Source: an uncultured Clostridia bacterium (lineage in GTDB: Bacteria; Bacillota; Clostridia; Oscillospirales; Oscillospiraceae). Taken from it: a DNA stretch of 14,642 bases. This document shows positions 1 through 7,489 of this stretch, one piece after another; positions within the stretch are counted from its first letter, which is position 1, and each line of letters starts with the position of its first letter. The notes under the pieces were generated by a model that was given only the letters and a program-made list of their open reading frames with translations, made no database searches and had not been told where the DNA came from. The stretch covers positions 1 through 14,642 of the forward strand of contig CAMVJF010000020.1 in NCBI GenBank assembly GCA_947167725.1, in the 5' to 3' direction. Both the position numbers and the translations under genes were made by a program.

Positions 1-659
1 TCGTCTCCAACCCCGAGAACTACGTCGTCTGCGCGCCGCTGGTCGGCCCGAACGGCGACCAGACCTGCTGCGTCTCCAACAGCCCCGAGATCGGCGCGGG
101 CGAGCTGATCTTCTTCAACGGCGTGCCCAACGTCGAGATCCTGCTCACCTATTTCGACCGTTACTACGATCCCATGATCTCCGCGCAGATCAACTACGGC
201 CCCATCGGCATCGTCTATGAAGAAGAGCTGGACGCCAACGGCATGCTCGTCCAGAAGGAGCTGCCCGCGGGCGTGACCACCGATGAGCTGCGCCTGCAGA
301 ACGCGCCTCTCGGCATCATCTACCTCTCCGACTATGCCTGGAACAACGTCGTCAACATGGAGCCGCGCGCCAAGCTGCGTCTCGACCGTCTGGACGCTTA
401 CGTCACCCCGTACATCCCCAAGGGCGTGACCCCGACCCCGAACCTGCAGTTCACGCTGCAGGAGCTCAACACCCTCAGCAGCTATGAGAACAACCTCAAC
501 GACTACATCCGCACCAACCTCATCAAGTGGCTGATGGGCGGCGGCGTGTCCGACGGCGACTGGGCCACCTTCCAGAACGACCTGAACGGCCGCACGCATC
601 TCAACGACATCCAGAAGGTCTATCAGGACGCTTACGACCGTTACATCGCCAATTCCTGA
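1..659 (+). CDS. ABC transporter sugar-binding protein (family 1 solute-binding protein), C-terminal part
   Basis: This is a gene cut by the left edge of the window; the frame is open from base 3 and ends at TGA 657-659, leaving about 218 residues. The protein would be the extracytoplasmic, membrane-tethered binding component that hands oligosaccharides to an ABC permease. The visible part has the character of the C-terminal lobe of large clostridial LipO-like binding proteins: FDRYYDPMISAQINYGPIGI, then NAPLGIIYLSD, then the helical NLIKWLMGGG and the ending VYQDAYDRYIANS. That family assignment is from recognition of the pattern, not from a search. The lipoprotein gene follows after 22 bases, so they are surely cotranscribed. 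The GTG at 123 is internal, not the start. Its place in front of two GH32 genes and a fructokinase suggests that it binds fructo-oligosaccharides; the permease genes should lie upstream. Confidence 0.8.
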   Translation, partial: VSNPENYVVCAPLVGPNGDQTCCVSNSPEIGAGELIFFNGVPNVEILLTYFDRYYDPMISAQINYGPIGIVYEEELDANGMLVQKELPAGVTTDELRLQNAPLGIIYLSDYAWNNVVNMEPRAKLRLDRLDAYVTPYIPKGVTPTPNLQFTLQELNTLSSYENNLNDYIRTNLIKWLMGGGVSDGDWATFQNDLNGRTHLNDIQKVYQDAYDRYIANS

Positions 660-666
660 ATGAAAA

Positions 667-672
667 AAGGAG
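667..672 (+). promoter_or_regulatory. Ribosome binding site of the modular lipoprotein gene
   Basis: AAGGAG lies nine bases before the ATG at 682 and fixes that start, in the 22-base gap after the binding-protein stop codon. Confidence 0.7.
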
Positions 673-681
673 AATAACACG

Positions 682-2478
682 ATGAAGAACTATCAGAGAA
701 TCCTGGCGGCGCTTCTGTGCCTGGTCATGCTCCTCTCTGTCACCGCCTGCGGCGGCAGCGGCGGAGCCTCCGGCGACAACACGGCGCCCGAGATCAGCGG
801 CGTGTTCGACCAGGCGGTCGAAGCCGGCACCGAATTCGACGCCTTCGCCGGCGTCGCGGCCTCCGACAAGGAAGACGGCGACGTCACCGGCAAGATCGTC
901 GTCAGCTCCCTGCCCGAGATCAGCTTCTCCAACGGCAAAGCCACCGTCAGCGATCCGGGCAGCTATGAGCTGACCTACTCCGTCACCGACAAGGGCGGCC
1001 TCGAGACCAAGGCCTACGCCACCCTGACCGTCACCCGCCAGACCGGCGAGGCCGTCGTCTATCAGGATCTTGACTTCACCGCCGGCGGTGAGGCGGACGC
1101 CCACGGCTGGGAAGCCCGCATCGGCGAGAGCGCCGAGGCGACCGGTGAGCTCAAGCAGGGCGCCTTCGTGTTCGAGATCGCCGATCCCGGCGACGGCGAC
1201 GGCGCCGTCCAGCTGGTGAAGCCCGGCTTCGCGCTGGAAGCGGGCGACTACCGCGTCAAGGTCTGGGCCAAGTCCTCTGCGCCCACCTATGCCCACTTCA
1301 TCGCCCGCAACGAGCAGGCCGAGGGTTGGGAGACCTTCGGCGCCGTGTGGAACGCGCGCATCGACGAGAACATCGCCCCCATCGAGCTGGTCTTCCCCTC
1401 CGCGGGCGAGGGCAGCGCCGAGCTGATGCTGAATCTGGGCAAGATCACCCCGAATCCCGACAATGCGGAAGACAGCACGCCCAACGATTTCACCGTGACC
1501 ATCGACAAGATCGAGCTCTACAAGATCACCGGCGAGGAGCATGAGGTCGAGGTCTTCTCCTCCGACCTGACGGCGGCCGACGCGGTGAGCGTCGAGGCCG
1601 GCGACGGTGCTGCCGCTTCCTTTGACGGCGGCGTGGTCAGCATCGAGAGCTATCCCACCGACGGCGGTGTGTGGAGCATCAAGGCCAACCTCGGCCTCGG
1701 CGGCGAGACCATTGCCAACGGCACCAAGTACTTCTACCGCTTCACCGTCAACGCTGAAAACGGCGTCAGCGGCGAGGCGCTGGTGGAGAGCCTGAGCCAG
1801 TATCACGAGGCCCGCGTGAACTTCAACGGCCTCAACGCCGCTCCCGGCGAGGACGCGGTCGTCTCCGCGGTGTTCACAGCCGACCGTGACATCAGCGATC
1901 CCGTCATCCGTCTGCAGATCGGCAACGCTCCCGAAGGCGCCGCCGCCAACAAGATCACCGTCAAGGATCTGGTGTTCGGCACGGTCGAGGGCGACAAGGA
2001 AACCGTCAAGACCACCGACAGCTTCAGCGTTCCCTTCAGCGGCGACGCCTACAGCTGGGGCACCTTCAATGCCACCGACGAGGAGAACGAGCGCGGCGTC
2101 GGCTCCATCTGGACCGAGAACGGCAGCCTGTTCTACCGCATCGACCAGGGCGGCGTCACCGACTGGCACAACAAGCTGTACCTGAACCTGACCCTGCCCG
2201 CCGACAGCTACTTCACCGTTCAGATCACCGGCAAGGCCAGCAAACCCGTGTCCTGCGGCTTCTTCCTCAATCCCTCCGGCAGCTGGGATCCGAGAGTTTC
2301 CGAGGGCATCGACTTCACCACCGAGGAGCAGACCTTCAGCTTTGACACTACCGACACCCTGATCCTGGATATGCCCTTTGAGATGCTCTTCCAGTTCGGC
2401 TCCGCGGAGCTGGCGGATATGGGTGACGTGACCGTCGAGATCTCCAATATCACTATCCTGCAGAGAAGCGTCGCATAA
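682..2478 (+). CDS. Surface lipoprotein with Ig-like and three beta-sandwich carbohydrate-binding-like modules
   Basis: The 598-residue protein begins with a lipoprotein signal peptide; the lipobox is VTAC with Cys23 as the lipidated residue, followed by a Gly/Ser linker. Residues 35-118 look like a bacterial Ig-like domain of the DUF5011 type (AGTEFDAFAGVAASDKEDGD, then GSYELTYSVTDKGG). Three beta-rich modules follow: about 125-285, which resembles CBM4/9-type domains (opening with DLDFTAGGEADAHGWEARIG), about 289-436, and about 444-594. No catalytic motif is visible. It is therefore most likely a cell-surface glycan-binding protein that holds fructan near the transporter. Family assignment of the last two modules is inference. 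It follows the binding-protein gene in one operon and is followed by an internal terminator hairpin. Confidence 0.75.
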   Translation: MKNYQRILAALLCLVMLLSVTACGGSGGASGDNTAPEISGVFDQAVEAGTEFDAFAGVAASDKEDGDVTGKIVVSSLPEISFSNGKATVSDPGSYELTYSVTDKGGLETKAYATLTVTRQTGEAVVYQDLDFTAGGEADAHGWEARIGESAEATGELKQGAFVFEIADPGDGDGAVQLVKPGFALEAGDYRVKVWAKSSAPTYAHFIARNEQAEGWETFGAVWNARIDENIAPIELVFPSAGEGSAELMLNLGKITPNPDNAEDSTPNDFTVTIDKIELYKITGEEHEVEVFSSDLTAADAVSVEAGDGAAASFDGGVVSIESYPTDGGVWSIKANLGLGGETIANGTKYFYRFTVNAENGVSGEALVESLSQYHEARVNFNGLNAAPGEDAVVSAVFTADRDISDPVIRLQIGNAPEGAAANKITVKDLVFGTVEGDKETVKTTDSFSVPFSGDAYSWGTFNATDEENERGVGSIWTENGSLFYRIDQGGVTDWHNKLYLNLTLPADSYFTVQITGKASKPVSCGFFLNPSGSWDPRVSEGIDFTTEEQTFSFDTTDTLILDMPFEMLFQFGSAELADMGDVTVEISNITILQRSVA

Positions 2479-2499
2479 TTCGATCAAGAAGCAAAACAG

Positions 2500-2532
2500 G
2501 AGGGGATGAGCCTGGCCATCCCCTCTGCTTTT
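2500..2532 (+). terminator. Intercistronic rho-independent terminator
   Basis: A perfect 9-bp stem (GAGGGGATG 2500-2508 with CATCCCCTC 2517-2525), an 8-base loop and a following TGCTTTT. It lies just after the lipoprotein gene and only about 45 bases before the next start codon; no promoter is recognisable in that gap. It probably acts as a partial terminator that lowers expression of the downstream genes relative to the binding protein. Confidence 0.7.
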
Positions 2533-2575
2533 CAACTTCCGGCCCTGAACAGGCACCCCGAAAGGAGCAGAACAC

Positions 2576-4870
2576 ATGTATATAAAAAATCATGCCAGAA
2601 GCTTTTTCCGCGTCCTTTTCATCAGCGCCATCCTGCTTTCTCTGATGATCAGCAGGCCCGCGGCGGGCTATGCGGCGGGAAATAACAGCCTGGACGAGAG
2701 CAATGTCAGGCTGATGGAAAACTGCACGGCCGTTTTTTCGGACAGCGGGCTCATCGTCACCGACACGGACGACAACAACGACGTCTGGAGCTCCAAATTC
2801 CTTGCGGACGCCGGCATGGAGCTGACGCCGGGCGAACAGTACAAGCTGAGCTTCGAGCTCAGCGGCGACAACGGCGTGGGCGAATTCTTCCTGTGCAGAA
2901 GCGAGAATATCGACGACCGCTATGACGAGACCTTCGCCTCCGAGGCGGGGAGCAGGAGCATCACCTTCACAGCTTCCGGGAGCAAGGTCTATTTCGGCAT
3001 GCAGGTCGGCAATCTGGGCAAGGGCAACAGCGTCACAGCCGGGATCTCCGGGCTGTGCAAGCTCTCCGAGTCCGAGTGCCCCGAGCTGCTTCGCACGGAG
3101 AACTGCTCGGCGAGCGTCGCCGACAGCGGGATCAGCGCCACCGACACCTCTGACAACAACGACGTATGGAACTCCAAGCTCCTGTATGATCCGGGCGTTG
3201 AGCTGGAAATCGGAAAGACCTACAAGCTGAACATCAGCCTTTCCGGCGACAACGGCGTGGGCGAATTCTTCGTCTGCCGTTCCCAGGATCTGAACGACCG
3301 CTATGACGCCACCTTTGTGAACGCGGGCGGCGAGAGAAGCGTGACCTTCAAGGCCGAGAGCGACCGGCTCTATATCGGCATGCAGTTCGGCAATATCGGC
3401 AAGGGCAATTCCGTTACCGCCGTGATCGGCGAGCCGAGCGAGACCGCCCCGGTAGCCGCAGCGCAGGGCGCCGCGGCGGACGGAGACCCCAATGCTGTGA
3501 ACTGCAGCTACACGGTCAACGGCAATGTGATCACCGTCACCGATCTCGGCGGCAACAACGACGTGTGGGACTCCAAGCTTCTCTATGACGCGGGGATCGA
3601 GCTGGAGGTCGGCAAGCAGTATGAGATCACCTTCACCATCTCCGGCGATAACGGCGTGGGAGAATTCTTCCTCTGCAAATCCATGAACATCAATGACCGC
3701 TACGACGAGACCTTCACCAGCGCCTCCGGCCAGAAGAGCATCGTCTTCACCGCCACCGGCACCCGCGCCTACATCGGCATGCAGGTCGGCAACGTGGGCC
3801 AAGGCAACAGCGTGACGCTTACCGTCACCGAAATCAAGGAACACGTGGAAGGGGCCCAGACAAGCCCGCGCGTTCTCACGGCGGAAAACTGCAGCTATCA
3901 GGTCCAGAGCGCCGGAAGCAAAACGGTGATCAAGGCCACCGACACCGGGTCCAACGACACGGATGTCTGGGACTCCAAGCTCCTCTACTTCCTAGGCGAT
4001 CTGCTGGAGAAGGGCAAGATCTACGCGGCCAACTTCAACCTCGCCGGCGACAACGGCGTGGGCGAGTTCTTCCTGTGCAAAACCGCTAATTTGGACGACC
4101 GCTACGATGACGCCTTCGCCAGTACGGCGGGCGACCATACGAGGACCTTCGCAGCCGTAAACAGCGACCTGTATGCGGGCATGCAGTTCGGCAAAATCGG
4201 AAACGGAAATGAGGTCACCTATACCATCGGCGACATCTTCCGTATCCCGGGTTTGCAGATAAGCAGCGTTGCCTGTTCTCAGACCTTTGCTCAGGACGCC
4301 ATCACGGTCACCGACACCGACGACAGCAATGCGGTCTGGGACTCCAAGGCGCTCTATGATACCGGGATCGCTCTGGAGCCCGGGAAGACCTATACCGCCA
4401 CCTTTACGCTCAGCGGTGACAACGGAGTCGGCGAATTCTTCTTCCTGAAGGCCAACAATATGGGTGCGGATCGCTATGACTTCAAAAATCTAGCCGGAAC
4501 GCACAACGTCACCTTTACGGCGGCCGGCACAGAGCTGTTCTTCGGCATCCAGTGCGGCAACCTCGGCAAAGGCAACAGCATGACCATTTCCAACGTCACC
4601 GTCACCCCGGTCGAAAGCAAGTCCCTGAGCATGATGGCCCGCTCCGCTCCCGCTGAGGACGCCGCTCCCGCTGAGGACGCCGTTCCCGCTGCGGATGCCG
4701 CTCCTGTCGCGGACGGCGCTCCCGCTGCGGACGGCGCTCCCGCTGCGGACGCCGTTCCCGCTGCGGACGGCGCTCCTGTCGCGGACGGCGCTCCTGTCGC
4801 GGAGGACGTTCCTGCTGCGGACGCCGCTCCTGTCGCGGAGGACGCGCCCGCCGCAGCCGAGGGCGAATAA
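2576..4870 (+). CDS. Secreted protein with five ~111-residue repeats and an Ala/Pro/Asp hexapeptide tail
   Basis: This 764-residue protein has an AAAGGAG site eight bases before its ATG. Residues 1-35 form a signal peptide with a hydrophobic core (VLFISAILLSLMI) and a probable cleavage site after GYAA. Five homologous domains follow at about residues 48-158, 175-285, 308-418, 437-552 and 562-676. Each carries NDVW-SKLLYD (varied), SGDNGVGEFF, DRYD and GMQ-GN-GKGN, and the spacing suggests a beta-sandwich like a carbohydrate-binding module. Repeats 1-4 each have a Cys near the start and one just after GEFF; repeat 5 loses the second but has one in GIQCGN. Residues 691-762 are twelve hexapeptides of the type APAADG. 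There is no LPXTG, lipobox or membrane anchor, so the protein may be free or loosely wall-bound. No enzyme motif is seen. Its place between fructan-handling genes suggests polysaccharide binding; this is inference and I do not recognise the family. Confidence 0.75.
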   Translation: MYIKNHARSFFRVLFISAILLSLMISRPAAGYAAGNNSLDESNVRLMENCTAVFSDSGLIVTDTDDNNDVWSSKFLADAGMELTPGEQYKLSFELSGDNGVGEFFLCRSENIDDRYDETFASEAGSRSITFTASGSKVYFGMQVGNLGKGNSVTAGISGLCKLSESECPELLRTENCSASVADSGISATDTSDNNDVWNSKLLYDPGVELEIGKTYKLNISLSGDNGVGEFFVCRSQDLNDRYDATFVNAGGERSVTFKAESDRLYIGMQFGNIGKGNSVTAVIGEPSETAPVAAAQGAAADGDPNAVNCSYTVNGNVITVTDLGGNNDVWDSKLLYDAGIELEVGKQYEITFTISGDNGVGEFFLCKSMNINDRYDETFTSASGQKSIVFTATGTRAYIGMQVGNVGQGNSVTLTVTEIKEHVEGAQTSPRVLTAENCSYQVQSAGSKTVIKATDTGSNDTDVWDSKLLYFLGDLLEKGKIYAANFNLAGDNGVGEFFLCKTANLDDRYDDAFASTAGDHTRTFAAVNSDLYAGMQFGKIGNGNEVTYTIGDIFRIPGLQISSVACSQTFAQDAITVTDTDDSNAVWDSKALYDTGIALEPGKTYTATFTLSGDNGVGEFFFLKANNMGADRYDFKNLAGTHNVTFTAAGTELFFGIQCGNLGKGNSMTISNVTVTPVESKSLSMMARSAPAEDAAPAEDAVPAADAAPVADGAPAADGAPAADAVPAADGAPVADGAPVAEDVPAADAAPVAEDAPAAAEGE
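2717..4603 (+). repeat. Five divergent tandem ~333-bp coding repeats
   Basis: These are the DNA units encoding the five domains of the secreted protein: about 2717-3049, 3098-3430, 3497-3829, 3884-4231 and 4259-4603. The best preserved core encodes GDNGVGEFF; in the first two units it is nearly identical (2864-2890 and 3245-3271), including the same GAATTC. Spacers differ in length and sequence, and repeats 4 and 5 are the most diverged, which suggests old duplication under selection on the protein. Confidence 0.85.
4646..4861 (+). repeat. 18-bp in-frame minisatellite, twelve copies, encoding AP(A/V)(A/E)(D/E)(A/G/D)
   Basis: Twelve consecutive 18-bp units such as GCTCCCGCTGCGGACGGC and GCTCCTGTCGCGGACGGC end two codons before the stop. 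The unit is a multiple of three, so copy changes keep the frame. Each unit gives a hexapeptide of the APAADG type, making an acidic, proline-spaced and probably unfolded tail. Some neighbouring units are identical or differ at one or two bases, as expected for recent slippage or unequal exchange. Confidence 0.9.
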
Positions 4871-4908
4871 GACGCTTTTTGCAGCTCTTTTTTTCAGCAC
4901 GAAGTAAG

Positions 4909-4957
4909 CCCGCTCTCCGCACAGGCAAAACCGATGCTTCCGGGCGCGGGGAGCGGG
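4909..4957 (+). other. Intergenic hairpin with 12-bp GC-rich stem
   Basis: CCCGCTCTCCGC (4909-4920) pairs with GCGGGGAGCGGG (4946-4957) with one T-G wobble and a 25-base loop. There is no T-run after it, so it is not a canonical terminator. It sits in the 124-base gap between the repeat protein and the surface GH32 gene and could protect or punctuate the transcript. I see no convincing promoter in this gap. Confidence 0.5.
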
Positions 4958-4994
4958 GAACTCTCATGATTTCGCGGAAAGGCGGAACACACAT

Positions 4995-6722
4995 ATGAAG
5001 AAAACCAGAACGCTTGCGATGCTGCTGACGCTGTGCCTGCTCGCCTCGCTTCTTTCGGCCTGCGGACAGAGCTATACCGTCAGACTGAACGAAAACTACC
5101 CCGGCGGGAACACGACCGAGATCAGCGCGGCCTCCGCCAAGACGATCAAGGAGACCGCGCCTGTCCGCGAGGGCTATGTCTTTGAGGGCTGGTACAAGGA
5201 CGAGAATCTGACCGAACCCTGGACCGACGCGGACAAAGTCAAAGGCGACCTGACGCTCTACGCTGCCTGGGACAAGGACACGGGAGACGCGATCCAGGAG
5301 CCGGGAAACGACAAGGACTTTTCGCGCCTGCGCACGCCGGGAAGCCAGGAGGATGCCTATAACTATGATCTCTTCTTCCTCCCTGAGGTGGACGGGACCA
5401 GCCAGCCCTTCGTGGGCGACACCATGCCCTACTATGAGGACGGCGTCTACTACATCTACTACCTGAAAGAGGCCGGCGATTCCTACAACCACTCGGCCTA
5501 TCTCGTCACGACCACGGACTTCCTCACGTACACGGAGTATCACGAACCGGTGCTGGAGGCCTCCCGCAGCGGCGGCCAGGACAGCTGGATCGGCACGGGC
5601 TCGGTCGTTAAGGTTGACGGGAAGTACTTCTTCTTCTATACTGGGCACGGCAGCGCCAGCACGCTGGAATATGCCGAGAAGGTCATGGTCGCCGTGGGCG
5701 ATAGTCCCTTTGCCTTTGAGAAGAAGCAGGGCTGGGAGATCACCCCGCCGTCCTCCCTCGGCCAGAAAAACGACTTCCGCGATCCTCAGGCCTATGTGGA
5801 CGAGGCGACCGGCAACATCATTCTGACCGTCACGGCGTCGCAGGGCGGCGTGGCCAGACTGCTCAAGTACACCCTGAGCCCGGATCTGGAAACCGTCAGC
5901 TATGACGGCATCATCTTCACCGACCCCACCGGCGACTTCTGGAACCTCGAGTGCAGCGACACCTTCCGGATCGGCGACACCTGGTACATCAGCTATTCCG
6001 GCCAGGATGACACGCTTTGGTACGCCAGCTCCGACAGCCCCTACGGGCCTTACGGCGAGCCCACCCGGCTCGACGACAAACTCTTCTACGCCGCCAAGCA
6101 CGTGGAGGACGGGGAAAAATTCTACATGGTCGGCTGGGCCAGACGCTCCGAGTCTGTGTCCTCCACGCAGGATGTGGCTGCCTGGGCCGGCAACCTTGCC
6201 GTGCAGGAGATCATCCAGCTGGAGGACGGGACGATCATCCTCGACCCGGTGGACAGCATCCAGGACATCTTCAGCGTGCGGCGCGCCCTCGCTGTGGACA
6301 GCAGTCATCTTTTCCTGGAGTCCGGCTCGCGCTACAGCTATACGGACGCCTTTACCTGCTATGAGAGCTTTATGCTCACCGGCGATTTTATCTTCACCGG
6401 GAACGGCACCTTCGGGCTGAGCTTCGACTACAACGGCCGGGCGGATAAGAACAAGCTCATCGTCCTGGACCCCGCGGCGGATACGATCAGTCTGGTCTTC
6501 AATGAAGGCAGCACGCCCATCACCGAGACGGCGGCTGTGCTCGAGCCGGGCGAGAGCTACTCTTTCACCTATATCCAGGAGGGCTCCGTCGGCATCTTCT
6601 ATCTGGACGGCCAGGCTTCGCTCACCGTGCGCCTCTACGGCGTCAGCGGCAAGACCATCCAGCTCTTTGCGGAAAACAACGCCATTCAGTTCACGTCTCT
6701 GCGCGAGTACACCAGAGGCTGA
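4995..6722 (+). CDS. Surface lipoprotein glycoside hydrolase, GH32 (divergent), with InlB-type B-repeat
   Basis: The 575-residue protein has a lipoprotein signal peptide with lipobox LSAC and Cys23. Residues about 27-94 form one InlB B-repeat (Listeria-Bacteroides repeat) ending YVFEGWYKDENLTEPW and LTLYAAWDK. From about 120 it is a five-bladed propeller of GH32 type: the nucleophile is probably Asp142 in VGDTMPYY, the usual WSGS motif appears as WIGTGS (198-203), the RDP motif gives Asp263 (FRDPQ), and the EC motif gives Glu319 (LECSD). Residues about 425-570 should form the C-terminal beta-sandwich. It is therefore likely an extracellular levanase, inulinase or fructosidase. The nucleophile region lacks the usual WMNDPNG, and ECP is ECS, so specificity is uncertain. 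The ribosome binding site is weak (GGAAAGG). Confidence 0.8.
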   Translation: MKKTRTLAMLLTLCLLASLLSACGQSYTVRLNENYPGGNTTEISAASAKTIKETAPVREGYVFEGWYKDENLTEPWTDADKVKGDLTLYAAWDKDTGDAIQEPGNDKDFSRLRTPGSQEDAYNYDLFFLPEVDGTSQPFVGDTMPYYEDGVYYIYYLKEAGDSYNHSAYLVTTTDFLTYTEYHEPVLEASRSGGQDSWIGTGSVVKVDGKYFFFYTGHGSASTLEYAEKVMVAVGDSPFAFEKKQGWEITPPSSLGQKNDFRDPQAYVDEATGNIILTVTASQGGVARLLKYTLSPDLETVSYDGIIFTDPTGDFWNLECSDTFRIGDTWYISYSGQDDTLWYASSDSPYGPYGEPTRLDDKLFYAAKHVEDGEKFYMVGWARRSESVSSTQDVAAWAGNLAVQEIIQLEDGTIILDPVDSIQDIFSVRRALAVDSSHLFLESGSRYSYTDAFTCYESFMLTGDFIFTGNGTFGLSFDYNGRADKNKLIVLDPAADTISLVFNEGSTPITETAAVLEPGESYSFTYIQEGSVGIFYLDGQASLTVRLYGVSGKTIQLFAENNAIQFTSLREYTRG

Positions 6723-6746
6723 CAAGGCAAATCGGGAGGGAAACAC

Positions 6747-7409
6747 ATGAACAGACTTTTCGGGATGGACAGTCCCCTGATGGTGGCGCTGATGAAGATC
6801 GGAGATCTTCTGTGCCTGAGCGTCCTCTGGCTCGTGTTCTCCCTCCCCATCTTTACGATCGGCGCCTCCTCGACGGCGCTGTATGCGGCGGTGTTTTACT
6901 GCCTGCGCCGCAATGAGGCCGGCGTATGGAAACACTTCTGGAAGGCCTTTCGGGAGAACTTCAAGCGCTCTACGCTGGCCTGGCTGATCGAACTCGCCGT
7001 CCTCGCGGTGTTCTCGCTCGATGCGGCTGTGTTCCGGGCGATCCGGCTCTCCGGCGGTGCGATGGGCAAGCTGTACTGGGCGGCGCTCCTCCTGGAGGCG
7101 GTCGCTCTGACCTGGACGGCCTATGTGGCGGCCTACGCCGCCCGCGTCAACGGCACGGTCGGGGATATCCTGCGCTATGGCCTTGTGCTCCTGCGCCTGC
7201 ACCCCATTCGGGCGCTGGGCGTCATGCTGCCGATCCTGGCGGGACTTGCCCTGTGCCTGCTGGTGCCGTTCACGGTGCTCTTTGCCCCGGCGGCCGTCTG
7301 CCTGGCCTGCTCCTACAGCCTCGAACAGGTCTTCCGCCTCCATATGCAGCCGGAGGATCTGGAAAAGGAGGCCGCGCAGGATGCGCTCGATCAGAAAAAC
7401 AACTTCTGA
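6747..7409 (+). CDS. DUF624 (YesL-like) integral membrane protein
   Basis: This 220-residue protein starts at an ATG six bases after GGAGGG. It has the DUF624 pattern: an N-terminal segment of the form MDSPLMVALMKIGDLLCLSV followed by LPIFTIGASSTALY, a basic cytoplasmic stretch with KAFRENFKRST, and hydrophobic segments at about 18-42, 77-96, 105-131 and 157-190. The length is normal for the family. DUF624 proteins are commonly found in ABC sugar-uptake operons of Firmicutes, named after yesL of the Bacillus rhamnogalacturonan cluster; their exact role is not established. It lies 24 bases after the surface GH32 gene and before the cytoplasmic GH32, consistent with a helper role in uptake or its control. 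Confidence 0.85.
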   Translation: MNRLFGMDSPLMVALMKIGDLLCLSVLWLVFSLPIFTIGASSTALYAAVFYCLRRNEAGVWKHFWKAFRENFKRSTLAWLIELAVLAVFSLDAAVFRAIRLSGGAMGKLYWAALLLEAVALTWTAYVAAYAARVNGTVGDILRYGLVLLRLHPIRALGVMLPILAGLALCLLVPFTVLFAPAAVCLACSYSLEQVFRLHMQPEDLEKEAAQDALDQKNNF

Positions 7410-7489
7410 ATACCGGTGGAGGGAACAGCTTTCCCGCGGCCATGAGTATTCCATGAATACAAGACAAACAAAAAAAAGAGGATGTAGAC

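Noticed and set aside
601..2577. A 658-codon open frame on the minus strand opposite the modular lipoprotein
   Set aside because: Antisense shadow of a GC3-biased gene; Gly/Ala/Val/Asp-rich product with no domain, and it runs across the true intergenic terminator.
2453..3844. A 463-codon open frame on the minus strand opposite the repeat protein
   Set aside because: Its apparent repeats only mirror the five repeats on the + strand; no ribosome binding site or family.
2717..4861. CRISPR array or transposon as the source of the repetitive region
   Set aside because: Repeats are in frame, protein-coding, long and degenerate at the DNA level, without uniform repeats with unique spacers, terminal inverted repeats or a transposase.
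4602..7454. A 950-codon open frame on the minus strand across three genes
   Set aside because: It lies opposite the repeat tail, the surface GH32 and the DUF624 gene, all with clear families and ribosome binding sites. Its product is low-complexity Arg/Glu/Gly sequence, typical of the antisense frame of GC-rich codons.
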